Shown here: piece by piece, positions 40,416 through 48,747 of the stretch
How the letters are laid out: each line of letters opens with the position of its first letter
Numbering within the stretch: position 1 is the stretch's first letter
Assembly (NCBI RefSeq): GCF_000425285.1
Contig: NZ_AUDD01000012.1
Coordinates: forward strand, 1-64,000
Length of the DNA: 64,000 nucleotides
Source: Acidipropionibacterium jensenii DSM 20535
GTDB lineage: Bacteria > Actinomycetota > Actinomycetes > Propionibacteriales > Propionibacteriaceae
Direction of reading: 5' to 3'
The notes under the pieces: generated by a model
Databases searched by the model: none
Told to the model about the DNA's origin: nothing
What the model saw: the letters and a program-made list of their open reading frames with translations, nothing else
Program-made: the position numbers and the translations under genes

Positions 40416-43406
40416 TCACCTCACCTGTCCCAGCGCCCGGGTGACCAGCTGGCGGGCCTTCTCGACCTCCTTCTGGTAGCCGGCCAGGTCGCCGGCCGAC
40501 AGGGCCTTGTCGGCCGCGGTGAAGGCGGCCTGGGCCTGGCTGAGCAGCTGTCTGGCCTGGGCGGAGGTGGCGGGCGGCGCAGAGCCGCCCGAGGAGCCGG
40601 ACCCGGAGTCCTGGTTCTCGGCGGTCTGGGCCCCGGCGTCTCCCCCGAAGACCTGGTTGAGCGCCTCCTGGAGGGTGCCGCCGATACCGACATGGGTGCC
40701 GAAACGAACCGCCACGAACCGCAGTACCGGATACCCGCCCGAACCGGTCTGCCGCTGGGCGTAGATCGGCTGGACGTACAGCAGCCCGCCGCCGACCGGC
40801 AGGGTCAGCAGGTTGCCCAGGGTGGCGCTGGCCGATCCCTTGTTCTGGTAGGGCAGCAGCTTCGCCGAGACATTCGTGTCAGAGTTGATGGCGCTGGCCG
40901 TCTGGTTGGGGCCGTCGATCTGGGTGGAGCTGGACATCCGCAGCACGCGGATCTTCCCGTAGTCCGGTTTCGTGGCGTCCGAGCCGACGGCCATGTAGGC
41001 GGCCAGGTTCTCCCTCTTGTTGGGCACCATCGCCGCGGTGCTGCGGAAGACCGGGGTGCTCTCCCCCGGCCAGCGAATGGTGAGGTAGTAGGGCGGTTCG
41101 GTGCCCTGGTTGCTGCGCACCGGGTCCTCGGGAGCCTCCCACAGGTCATTGCGCTGGTACCAGGTGTCGGGATCGGTGGTGTGGTAGCGACCCAGGATCT
41201 GCCGTTGGACCTTGAACAGGTCCTGCGGGTACCGGACGTGCTGGAGAAGGTCCGCCGACATCGCCGTCCGCGGCTTGACCAGACCCGGGTAGACCTTCTG
41301 CCAGGACTTGAGGATCGGGTCGCTCTGGTTCCAGGCGTACAGCTGGACCGTGCCGTCATAGGCGTCGACGACCGCCTTGACGGAGTTCCGGATGTAGTTG
41401 ACCTGCTCGTCGGGCTGCGCCTGGCGCTGTTGGGAGTTCGAGTCGCTGCTGGCCTGGCGCAGGTCCACCCGCGTGGAGTTCGGGTAGTTCCCGGAGGTGG
41501 TGTACCCGTCGACGATCCACACCAGACGTCCGTTGACCAGACTGGGCAGGGCGTCGCTGTCGACCTTGAGCCAGGGCGCGACCCGGGTCACTCGGTCCAA
41601 CGGGGTGCGGTCGTAGAGGATCCTGGAGTCGGAGTGCACGCGGTCGGAGAGCATCAGGTTGATGTCGGCGAACTTGGTTGCGTACATCGCGCGGACCAGC
41701 AGGTTGCCGACCCGCACGCCCCCCTTCCCGTCATAGGTGCTCTTGCTCTCCGAGCCGGTGGCCCCCTGGCCGCCGCCGGGGGTGTCCAGCTCGACGGGAC
41801 TGGCTCCCGGCCGGGCGCCCACGACCACGTACTGGGTGGACCGCTCGCCGTAGTAGATCCGCGACTGGGTCTCCTTGAGGGCCCCGACGGTGGGGATGTC
41901 CCGGGCCAGCCACTGCGGCTCCCCGGAGACCTGCCCCTTGTTCCCGTAGGCGGCCACCAGTCCGTATCCATGGGTGTAGACGGTGTGGACGTTGTTCCAG
42001 CTCTTGTCGGTGACACCGGCCAGATCGATCTCGCGGGCGGCCACCACGGCGTCGGTCGTGGTTCCGTCCACCCGGTACCGGTCGACGTCCAGGGTGCCGG
42101 GGAAGGAGTAGAAGCCGCGCACCTGCTGGAGCTGCTCGAAGGTGGGTCCGAGCACCGCCGGATCCATCAGCCGGATGGCCGGCAGGGCCTCGGCGTCTGC
42201 CTTCAGCTGGCCGGCGCTGGCACTGGTCCTGGCCGAGTAGTCGGAGATCGTGGTGCCGGCCACACCGAAGGCCGCGCGGGTCGCCGCGATGTTGTTGACG
42301 ATGTAGGGGCGTTCCTTGTCGGGTGCGTCGGGAGAGACCGAGAAGCGCTGCATGAACGCCGGGTAGATGCCCTGGACGATGATCGTGGCGACCAGCATCA
42401 GGACGATTCCGACGCCGGGCACACCCCAGTGGCGGAGTTTGGCGTTGACCAAGAACAGCGCCGCGACCAGGAAGCAGATCACCGCCACGATGGCCTTGGC
42501 GGTCACCCGGTAGTGGTCCGCGGTGTACCCGATTCCGGTGAACAGCGGGCTCTGCGACACCGCCAGCCCGTAGCGGCTCAGCAGGCTGGACAGCCCGATC
42601 AGCACCAGCCCGACGGCCACCAGCACCGACAGGTGGGCCTGGGCCCGGGGACTGAAGAGGTGCTGGTGCTCCCGTCTGGTCCGCGACGTCCCACCAGGAG
42701 TGAGGATCGCCGGGGTGAGGATGGTCACCGCACCCCTGGCGAGGTAGACCGCCAGTGCGCCGATCAGGGCGAGCACGACGGCGGTGATGCCCATGTTCAC
42801 CAGGAAGCGCAGCCAGGGGTAGGTGAACAGGTAGAAGGACACGTCGATCCCGAAGTAGGGGTCCCTGGTCCCGGTCGGGGTGCGATTCCACCAGGCGAGC
42901 ATGGTGGGGGTCTCGGCGGCCGCCGAGAATCCGGCAAGCAGACCGACGAAGAGCGAGGGCACCAGGATCGCGGTGCGACGGTGGCTCTCCAGGAATCCCT
43001 GGTCGGTGCGCCCGCGTGAACCGGTGGTTTTGCGCCGGCCGCCGGGCCGTCCGGTCCCCCCGGAGCCGGAGGGGTGCTCCGGGTCACCGGCCCTCCCGGC
43101 GGGTTCGGGCCGCTGCGAGGCCTTCCGGCGCGACATCCGGAAGGCGATCACCATGTTGATGGCGGTGCCACCGCTCACCAGCACCATTCCGGCCACGAAG
43201 AGTCCGGCGGCGGCCAGCAGCCGCACCAGATAGACGTCCCGGTAGCCGACCGCGGAGTACCACAGGAGATCGGTGGTGATGGTCGAGGCGATCGACCAGG
43301 CGATCAGGAGCCCGACCACCGCAGCCGCCACGATGAGCAGCACTCGCGACCTCCCTCGGGGCGCGGATCCGCCGACGATCCTGGGCATCGGTCGAGTGGT
43401 GCTCAC
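40416..43406 (-). CDS. UPF0182-family membrane protein
   Basis: A 996-residue protein of a widespread but uncharacterised actinobacterial family. Seven or so helices occupy the first 350 residues (TTDLLWYSAVGYRDVYLVRL and DPYFGIDVSFYLFTYPWLRF are family signatures); residues 350-880 form a large, probably extracytoplasmic domain; the C-terminus is a Ser/Gly-rich linker and an Ala/Gln-rich helix (ARQLLSQAQAAFTAADKALS). The GTG at 43406 overlaps the PPA1309 stop as GTGA. In many actinobacteria it lies beside PDZ-protease and DUF2342 genes, as here, suggesting a shared envelope role. Confidence 0.93.
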   Translation of the reverse strand: MSTTRPMPRIVGGSAPRGRSRVLLIVAAAVVGLLIAWSIASTITTDLLWYSAVGYRDVYLVRLLAAAGLFVAGMVLVSGGTAINMVIAFRMSRRKASQRPEPAGRAGDPEHPSGSGGTGRPGGRRKTTGSRGRTDQGFLESHRRTAILVPSLFVGLLAGFSAAAETPTMLAWWNRTPTGTRDPYFGIDVSFYLFTYPWLRFLVNMGITAVVLALIGALAVYLARGAVTILTPAILTPGGTSRTRREHQHLFSPRAQAHLSVLVAVGLVLIGLSSLLSRYGLAVSQSPLFTGIGYTADHYRVTAKAIVAVICFLVAALFLVNAKLRHWGVPGVGIVLMLVATIIVQGIYPAFMQRFSVSPDAPDKERPYIVNNIAATRAAFGVAGTTISDYSARTSASAGQLKADAEALPAIRLMDPAVLGPTFEQLQQVRGFYSFPGTLDVDRYRVDGTTTDAVVAAREIDLAGVTDKSWNNVHTVYTHGYGLVAAYGNKGQVSGEPQWLARDIPTVGALKETQSRIYYGERSTQYVVVGARPGASPVELDTPGGGQGATGSESKSTYDGKGGVRVGNLLVRAMYATKFADINLMLSDRVHSDSRILYDRTPLDRVTRVAPWLKVDSDALPSLVNGRLVWIVDGYTTSGNYPNSTRVDLRQASSDSNSQQRQAQPDEQVNYIRNSVKAVVDAYDGTVQLYAWNQSDPILKSWQKVYPGLVKPRTAMSADLLQHVRYPQDLFKVQRQILGRYHTTDPDTWYQRNDLWEAPEDPVRSNQGTEPPYYLTIRWPGESTPVFRSTAAMVPNKRENLAAYMAVGSDATKPDYGKIRVLRMSSSTQIDGPNQTASAINSDTNVSAKLLPYQNKGSASATLGNLLTLPVGGGLLYVQPIYAQRQTGSGGYPVLRFVAVRFGTHVGIGGTLQEALNQVFGGDAGAQTAENQDSGSGSSGGSAPPATSAQARQLLSQAQAAFTAADKALSAGDLAGYQKEVEKARQLVTRALGQVR

Positions 43407-44128
43407 TGTGGCTCCATCCCTGAGTGGTCGGGTTGTGCATCATCGGGTCCGGGGAGGTCGTCGGTCCCGGAGTCGTCGAGGGTGCTCAGCAGTGCGGCCT
43501 CCAGGGAGGGAACCAGGTTGGCCGCTCCCAACAGCTCGTCGGGATGACCGAGCACCCGGGCGACCGAGAAATGGCTCCCGTCGCGCATCGCCCCGCTGAC
43601 CACCCTCAGGTCCTGACGGCGGGGATGGCCTGCCACGTACTCGGCGGCCCGGTCGGGGTCCTCGGGGATGGAGGCCTCCTCGTCATCGGGCAGGAAGACG
43701 CGTTCGACGCTCACCGCGACGCCCTGGACGGTCGGCGGCCAGGCGATGGCCGACAGTGTCTGCTCCAGGTGGTCGCCGCCGTGGAAGTCCTCCTGCTCGA
43801 CGCTGGACAGGGAGTCGGGAGATCCCGCCGACAGCTGGCCCACAAGACTGGGCTCGGCGGCCAGCAGATCTGCGGTGGGCACCAGGGCGAACAGCCGGGC
43901 CGGCAGCCCCCAGCCCTCCGCGCCGAGGAACCGGTCGATCTCGGTGAGAGCCGCCACCAGCGGGTCGGACCGGTGGTCGGCACTTCTGCCGCAGCGGGCG
44001 GTGCTGTTGCAATCGCGCGTGATGTTGGAATCGGCCCTGCTGCCGCAGTCGGCCTCAGTGCCGCAGTCGTCCGTGGTGCCGCCGGCCGCGGTGCGGGCAC
44101 CGGCCTGGCGGGTGTCGTCGCTCAGCAA
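43403..44128 (-). CDS. PPA1309-family protein of unknown function
   Basis: Up to 241 residues. The conserved part begins near residue 55 (DPLVAALTEIDRFLGAEGWG) and includes LPARLFALVPTADLLAAEPS and QTLSAIAWPPTVQGVAVSVE. The family is actinobacterial, its function unknown. Before it lies a 50-residue lead that few homologues should have, built of five 6-residue repeats with four cysteines. The only early start is a TTG at 44128, overlapping the PDZ gene by 7 nt; a GTG at 43957 would start right at the conserved domain, so the true N-terminus is open. It is coupled to both neighbours. Confidence 0.8.
   Translation of the reverse strand: MLSDDTRQAGARTAAGGTTDDCGTEADCGSRADSNITRDCNSTARCGRSADHRSDPLVAALTEIDRFLGAEGWGLPARLFALVPTADLLAAEPSLVGQLSAGSPDSLSSVEQEDFHGGDHLEQTLSAIAWPPTVQGVAVSVERVFLPDDEEASIPEDPDRAAEYVAGHPRRQDLRVVSGAMRDGSHFSVARVLGHPDELLGAANLVPSLEAALLSTLDDSGTDDLPGPDDAQPDHSGMEPQ
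43979..44068 (-). repeat. 18-bp minisatellite at the 5' end of the PPA1309 gene
   Basis: Five tandem 18-bp units (43979, 43997, 44015, 44033, 44051 on the plus strand) of the type GGCCCTGCTGCCGCAGTC. Read in frame they give DCGTEA, DCGSRA, DSNITR, DCNSTA and RCGRSA. Confidence 0.9.
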
Positions 44129-45279
44129 TGCGGGATCTCCTTGGCGTCGGTGCCCTGGCGCAGCTTCTGCAGGGCCGAGATGGCGTCCTTGAGGGTCGAG
44201 ACCTTGACCAGCGTCATCCGGGTGGAAACCCCCTGGACGTCGCGGCAGTTGGCGGAGGGCACCAGGAAGATGCGGGCGCCGTCGCGCTGGGCTCCGGCAA
44301 TCTTCTCCTGGATGCCGCCGATGGCCCCGATGGTGCCGTCGGGAGAGATCTCACCGGTGCCGGCGACGTTGAGGGTGCCGAGCAGATCTGTGCTGGCGAT
44401 CGTCTGGTAGACCCCCAGCGAGAGCACCAGACCGGCGCTGGGCCCGGTGATGCTGCTGGGCACCCCGAAGGTCACGGTCGGGGCGTAGCGGTAGCCGGTC
44501 GACAGGCTGACCCCGATCAGCGGGGTCCGGGGGTCGCTGCGGGAGGCTGAACTGACCACCTGGACGTTCCTGGCGGCGCCGCCGCGCAGCACGGCCATCG
44601 CGACCGTGTCTCCCACCCGGTGGCGACGGATCGCCCGCTGGACGTCGGCCACCGACTGGACGGCCGTGCCGTCGACCTTCTGGATCAGATCACCGGGGAC
44701 GAGGGTGTTGTAGGAGGGCCCGCCCACCGTGACCGCATCGATCATCGGCATCTCGGTGACGGGCTGACCGGCGGCCCTCAGGGCGGCGACCACGGCGTCG
44801 CGCTGGGAGGTGTCCATGCTCTGGACCTCGGAGGCCTTGACCTCGTCGGCGGACTGGCCGGCCGGGTATATCGCGTCGCGCTGGATGACATCGCGGTGCG
44901 GCAGCCAGTAGGCGACGAGGGCCTCCACAAGGCTGAGACGACCGTCGACGGTCGTCATGGAGACGGTGGTCATCCGCAGCTCGGCCCGGGAGGTGCGGGT
45001 CGGCAGTCCCTGAACCTGGATGAGGGGTCGTCCCTGATCGGTGGAGGCCAGCACATTGACCGTGCGACCGGGGGCCCAGCTCACGAAGGGCACCGGGACG
45101 AAGGACATCGCGATGATGAGAATCAGGACCACGACCGCGGAGATGAGGGCGGTGGCCCGGTAGCCACCCTGCCCGGGATCCCTGCGGGTCCGCGGGCTGC
45201 GACTCCCGGGCCACCGCCAGTCCTCCACGCTGAGGGTGCTGCGCCCAGCGGGAGCGCGATCGGGAGCAGGAGCGGACAT
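44122..45279 (-). CDS. PDZ-domain Lon-like serine protease (YlbL type), membrane-anchored
   Basis: About 385 residues: one helix near 45-65 (ALISAVVVLILIIAMSFVPV), then an extracytoplasmic part with a PDZ domain (PSYNTLVPGDLIQKVDGTAV, about 190-250) and a Lon-type S16 protease domain with serine in GVPSSITGPSAGLVLSL and lysine in GGIQEKIAGA, a Ser-Lys dyad. It resembles YlbL of Bacillus and the mycobacterial protein encoded beside UPF0182. ATG 45279 follows TAGCAT by 7 nt, so it is preferred over ATG 45288. Client proteins are unknown. Confidence 0.9.
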   Translation of the reverse strand: MSAPAPDRAPAGRSTLSVEDWRWPGSRSPRTRRDPGQGGYRATALISAVVVLILIIAMSFVPVPFVSWAPGRTVNVLASTDQGRPLIQVQGLPTRTSRAELRMTTVSMTTVDGRLSLVEALVAYWLPHRDVIQRDAIYPAGQSADEVKASEVQSMDTSQRDAVVAALRAAGQPVTEMPMIDAVTVGGPSYNTLVPGDLIQKVDGTAVQSVADVQRAIRRHRVGDTVAMAVLRGGAARNVQVVSSASRSDPRTPLIGVSLSTGYRYAPTVTFGVPSSITGPSAGLVLSLGVYQTIASTDLLGTLNVAGTGEISPDGTIGAIGGIQEKIAGAQRDGARIFLVPSANCRDVQGVSTRMTLVKVSTLKDAISALQKLRQGTDAKEIPHC

Positions 45280-45286
45280 GGCCGTC

Positions 45287-45292
45287 ATGCTA
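45287..45292 (-). promoter_or_regulatory. -10 box for the PDZ-PPA1309-UPF0182 operon
   Basis: TAGCAT on the minus strand, 7 nt before ATG 45279; it would give a leaderless first gene. Confidence 0.45.
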
Positions 45293-45376
45293 CCCGCGAC
45301 CCCCCGATGGACCGACAGTCCGTGTCGGGGGCCGATTGCACCCCAGGGACCACTATGGGTGGTGCCACCGGCTCTC

Positions 45377-45382
45377 TAGACT
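45377..45382 (+). promoter_or_regulatory. Candidate -10 box of the DUF2342 gene
   Basis: TAGACT, 36 nt before the start codon; unlike its neighbour this gene then has a short leader with an AGGAG site. Confidence 0.35.
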
Positions 45383-45418
45383 GGGTGGACCCCAGGAATC
45401 ACACCTCAGGAGATGGGC

Positions 45419-46825
45419 ATGAACGACGGTCCGCACGACTCGACCCCCGATCCGGGCCAGCCCGATCCCGACGACATGGCCGAACAGTTCCGCAAGATGA
45501 TGCAGCAGTTCGGCCTCCCGATGCAGGGAGACCCCGCCGACTTCATGTCCCAGCTGTCCCAGATGCTTCAGGGCATGTCGGTTCCCGGCACGGGCGCCCC
45601 GGTCGGCTTCCAGGCCCCCGGCCAGCAACCGGGCCGCGCCGGCGCGCTGGACTGGAACCGGATCAAGGACCTGGCCCGTCATGTCGCCGCCACCAAGGGT
45701 CCGGACCCGACCCCGGGCAGAGGCGACCGGGAGGCTCTGCTGGACGCCTCGCGGCTGGCCGAGAACTGGCTGGACCAGGCCTGTGAGTTCGCCCAGGTGG
45801 CGGCACAGCCCGAGGCCTGGAGCCGCGCGGAGTGGATCGAGAACACCTTCGGCGCCTGGCAGAAGGTTGTCGAACCGGTGCTGACCTCGTTGACCTCGGC
45901 GATGACGAACCTGCTGGTCCCCGACTCCGGGGAGAATCCTCAGGATCCGATGGCGGCCCTGGGCGCGATGATGGGCCCCGTCCTGCGTCAGATGGCGTCG
46001 ATGCTCTACGGTTCGCAGCTGGCGGAGGGACTCGCCGATCTGGCCGTCACCACCGTCAGCGGCACCGAGATCGGCCTCCAGGTGCTGCCTCAGGCCCAGG
46101 TGGTGCTACTGCCGTCCAACATCGCGGCCGCCTGGAACGACCTGGACCTGGACCCACGCGACATCGAGATCTACCTCGTGCTGCGCGAGGCCGCCCGCCA
46201 GCGGCTGTTCAATGCCGTGGGATGGCTGGGACCACAGCTGCTGGCCCTGGTGGAGCACTACGCGCGAGGGATCCGGATCGACTCCTCGGCCATCGAGGAC
46301 GCCGTCGACGTCGACGATCTGTCACAGCTCACCCCGGACAAGATCCAGGAGCTGTCGCGACGCCTTCAGGGCCGGCTCTTCGAGCCGACCCGCACCCCCG
46401 AGCAGGAGGGGGTGCTGTCCCGCCTGGAGACCCTGCTGGCGCTGATCGAGGGGTGGGTGGACGAGGTCACCAGTCAGGTGGCCGGGCTGTGGATGCCTCA
46501 GCACGCCCAGCTGGAGGAGGCCGTCCGTCGGCGTCGGGCCACCTCCAGTCCCGCCGAGGCCTTCTTCTCCTCCCTACTCGGACTGCAGTTGAGCCCCCGG
46601 AGGGTGCGCGACGCCGCGAATCTGTGGGCGGCACTGCGCGACGGCCGCGGCACGGTCGGACGTGACGCCGTGTGGCACCACCCCGATCTGATGCCGACCG
46701 CCGCCGATCTGGACGACCCGCTGGGCTATGTCTCCGGGGAGTCGGTCCACAACGGCGACGAGATCACCGCCGACCTGGACGCCGAGCTCGAGGAGTTGCT
46801 GCGCGCCGAGGGCGAGGACGACTGA
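45419..46825 (+). CDS. DUF2342 protein (annotated as zinc-dependent metalloprotease family)
   Basis: A 468-residue, largely helical protein of a conserved actinobacterial family found beside the PDZ-Lon-like gene. N-terminal Asp/Pro/Met-rich lead, then LDWNRIKDLARHVAA and WIENTFGAWQKVVEP. The helix that should bear the metal ligands reads YLVLREAARQRLFNAVGWLG near residue 250; homologues as I remember them have REAAHxRLF, so His is Arg here. The C-terminal part (FEPTRTPEQEGVLSRLETLL) is well kept. The ATG at 45419 has AGGAG six bases upstream; ATG 45413 lies too close. Protease activity is doubtful in this copy. Confidence 0.85.
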   Translation: MNDGPHDSTPDPGQPDPDDMAEQFRKMMQQFGLPMQGDPADFMSQLSQMLQGMSVPGTGAPVGFQAPGQQPGRAGALDWNRIKDLARHVAATKGPDPTPGRGDREALLDASRLAENWLDQACEFAQVAAQPEAWSRAEWIENTFGAWQKVVEPVLTSLTSAMTNLLVPDSGENPQDPMAALGAMMGPVLRQMASMLYGSQLAEGLADLAVTTVSGTEIGLQVLPQAQVVLLPSNIAAAWNDLDLDPRDIEIYLVLREAARQRLFNAVGWLGPQLLALVEHYARGIRIDSSAIEDAVDVDDLSQLTPDKIQELSRRLQGRLFEPTRTPEQEGVLSRLETLLALIEGWVDEVTSQVAGLWMPQHAQLEEAVRRRRATSSPAEAFFSSLLGLQLSPRRVRDAANLWAALRDGRGTVGRDAVWHHPDLMPTAADLDDPLGYVSGESVHNGDEITADLDAELEELLRAEGEDD

Positions 46826-46843
46826 GTTCCAGTCCGCAGCCGC

Positions 46844-46911
46844 CCGGATCTGACTCGACAGCACACCGGGATCCGACTCGACGGCACGCCGGGTTCCGAC
46901 TGGACGGCGCA
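46844..46911. repeat. Three degenerate 23-bp tandem units
   Basis: Units start at 46844, 46866 and 46889, of the type CCGGGATCCGACTCGACGGC. They fill most of the gap between the convergent DUF2342 and M48-type genes. No clear terminator hairpin is seen there. Confidence 0.7.
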
Positions 46912-46948
46912 TCGCTCCCCCGCCGTGCAGCGAGGGGCCGGCTCCCGG

Positions 46949-47605
46949 TCAGTCCTCGGCCAGGTCGTCGTCCAGACTGTTCTGGTCGTGGGTCCGCTGA
47001 GTGGCCCAGCTCCATCCCAGCAGGAAGCCGTCGGCCTCCTGGGCTCTGGGAAGGCAGCCGGCCAGGGCGCGGAACGCCGGGCCGTGGTTGGCGTGCACCA
47101 GGTGGCACAGCTCGTGAATGAGGACGTGGTCGATCACCCAGGGTGGGAACCCGATCATCCGGTCCGACACCCTGATCTGGCCGCTGGCCGGGGTGCACGA
47201 GGCCCAGCGGTGCTGCTGATTGCCCACCCAGCGCACGGAGTCGAGCCCGAGGGCGTAGCCGACCCTCGGTTCGATGTACTGCCGGGCAAGTGCTCTGGCC
47301 CGGCGTGTCAGGTCGACCGGCCCGGTGCCGTGGTGGTCCCGGTTTTCCCTGGCCAGCAGCTTGCCGACCAGCGCATCGACCTGACGCTGCTCGCTCTGCG
47401 GATCCATCTGGTCGGGCACCATCACGAGGATGGCGTCCCCCTCGCGCCTGGCGGCCAGAGTCCGCCGACGACGGGCGCTGCGTCGGATGATCACCCTGGG
47501 CGCAACGCCCAGGTCGACCGGTCGGGAGTCCGCAGGGATCCCGGTGGGAAGGTCCGGCGCCTCGGCGAGGCCGGACTCGTCGAAGATGGCGGGCTGGTGA
47601 GTCAT
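46949..47605 (-). CDS. M48/YgjP-type metallopeptidase
   Basis: A 218-residue protein of the DUF45/YgjP (WLM/SprT-like) group. The zinc motif is VLIHELCHLVHANHGPAFRAL near residue 160, and RWASCTPASGQIRVSDRMIG just before it is characteristic of this family. The first 60 residues are variable. Substrates are not known; family members are cytoplasmic. The ATG at 47605 begins at the family's usual length; a longer open frame continues through the upstream repeats but has no codon bias. It is convergent with DUF2342 and divergent from the E1-like gene. Confidence 0.88.
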   Translation of the reverse strand: MTHQPAIFDESGLAEAPDLPTGIPADSRPVDLGVAPRVIIRRSARRRRTLAARREGDAILVMVPDQMDPQSEQRQVDALVGKLLARENRDHHGTGPVDLTRRARALARQYIEPRVGYALGLDSVRWVGNQQHRWASCTPASGQIRVSDRMIGFPPWVIDHVLIHELCHLVHANHGPAFRALAGCLPRAQEADGFLLGWSWATQRTHDQNSLDDDLAED

Positions 47606-47935
47606 GACACCATCATGGCGGTGACCACTGACAGTTCTGTGCACGCCGCCAGTTCTGTGCTCGCGGCGTCCGGCTGACCGACAGAGCTCTCGCCCCGGAC
47701 CCGTGCTGTCCGGGTGTCCGGCGTTGTCGAGATCTCCTGGGTTGTCTGTGCTGTCGGGGTTGTCGGCGCTGTCAGGGATGTCGGCGCTGTCAGGGTTGTA
47801 GGTGTTGCCGGGATCGGGTTCGGTGTTGTCACAGGTGTTGCCCGGCCGTTCGATGTGTTGTCCGTTCGGGCCCTGGTGTCTCCCGTTGCCCTCGACCTCT
47901 GGCCGCGGCGGGGGCGGTCGGTCAGGATCTGTGCC
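47606..47935. other. Non-coding region with 18-bp repeats between M48-type and E1-like genes
   Basis: A 330-bp divergent intergenic region. It holds a GTTGTC-rich degenerate repeat (see the separate entry), surrounded by similar sequence from about 47700 to 47880. Both strands stay open through the repeat because its period is a multiple of three, but no start signal supports a gene. CAGGAT at 47923-47928, 7 nt before the E1-like ATG, may be its -10 box. Confidence 0.6.
47741..47812. repeat. 18-bp tandem repeat, four units
   Basis: Units begin at 47741, 47759, 47777 and 47795, consensus GTTGTCGGCGCTGTCAGG. Units two and three differ at one position. Confidence 0.85.
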
Positions 47936-48727
47936 ATGACAGCTCTTCTTCCCCCGGCCCATCCGGACCTGGCCTGTGAGATCGTCCAGGTGCCCCACGG
48001 TGTCCGGCTGCTGTGCCCCGACGGCCGATCCTTCCTGCTGCGCGGCACCACCGTCGAGAAGCTGGTGGAGGGCCGCCTTCCCGATGCGATCCTGCAGACC
48101 ATGGCCACCCTGGGTCTCGTGGTGGACCGAACGCCGATCACCGTGGCGGTGGTGGGTTCCGGCTCCCTGGCCGCCGCCGTCCGCGAGGCGGTCCAGTCGG
48201 TCTGCGGGGCACTGGTGGTGGAGTTGGGCGAGGGCACCGGTCGGCGCAGCTCCTCGGGACACTGGTCCATCCTGGCGGACCCGGGATCTCGGCTCAGCCC
48301 CGGCCTGACGGTGGTCTGCCCCCAAGACCCGCTGGGTCTGCGGGAGCCGGTGCAACTGTGTCAGGACCGCGGGATTCCGGTGGTGGTGGGCTGGGCAGGT
48401 ACCTCCGGCGCCTGGTTGGGACCCGTCGCCCTGCCGACCCGACCGGGCTGCCAGGACTGCCTGGACACCGGAATGGCCCGGCGGGACCCGCTGTGGGCCC
48501 ATACCGCAGCGGCTCTGGCAGGCTCGTCATCGGCGTGGGGGCCGCGCCAGTGGGTGGCCCAACAGATCTCCCGTCTGGTCGACCAGGGATCACGGGGAGC
48601 CGACTGGATCACACCCTCCTGGTCGTCCTGGACGAGCGAGCACCATCACACCGCAATCCTCGACCCGCTTCCCGACTGCCCGCGGTGCCGCCCGCACCGA
48701 CACTCACCGGCCCCACGAGCAGCATGA
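47936..48727 (+). CDS. E1-like / TOMM cyclodehydratase-type protein
   Basis: A 263-residue protein resembling the ThiF/E1-like 'TOMM precursor leader peptide-binding' group. A short N-terminal winged-helix-like part (HPDLACEIVQVPHGVRLLCP) precedes a Rossmann segment (PITVAVVGSGSLAAAVREAV). Two zinc-type cysteine pairs are present: LPTRPGCQDCLDTGM near 180 and LPDCPRCRPH near the C-terminus. Full E1 enzymes have an ATP-binding GxGxxG and catalytic Arg; here GSGSLA is kept. No YcaO, no precursor peptide and no dehydrogenase are nearby, so an azole natural product is not indicated. It is conserved near uvrD2 in actinobacteria; function unknown. Confidence 0.7.
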   Translation: MTALLPPAHPDLACEIVQVPHGVRLLCPDGRSFLLRGTTVEKLVEGRLPDAILQTMATLGLVVDRTPITVAVVGSGSLAAAVREAVQSVCGALVVELGEGTGRRSSSGHWSILADPGSRLSPGLTVVCPQDPLGLREPVQLCQDRGIPVVVGWAGTSGAWLGPVALPTRPGCQDCLDTGMARRDPLWAHTAAALAGSSSAWGPRQWVAQQISRLVDQGSRGADWITPSWSSWTSEHHHTAILDPLPDCPRCRPHRHSPAPRAA

Positions 48728-48747
48728 CCGGGACCCCCGACGCCGCC

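Noticed and set aside
39060-43019. Open frame of 1319 codons antisense to GH3 and UPF0182
   Set aside because: It crosses two real genes and their intergenic gap, with a composition (Gly/Val/Asp/His) typical of antisense frames in this genome.
47741-47812. CRISPR-like array
   Set aside because: The units are contiguous 18-bp copies without spacers, and no cas gene is present.
47606-48502. Extension of the M48-type gene through the repeat region
   Set aside because: The extra N-terminal sequence is low-complexity and overlaps the divergent E1-like gene; the family length and HELCH domain are met from ATG 47605.
47936-48727. Azole/TOMM natural product cluster
   Set aside because: Only an E1-like protein is present; there is no YcaO enzyme, dehydrogenase, precursor peptide or transporter next to it.
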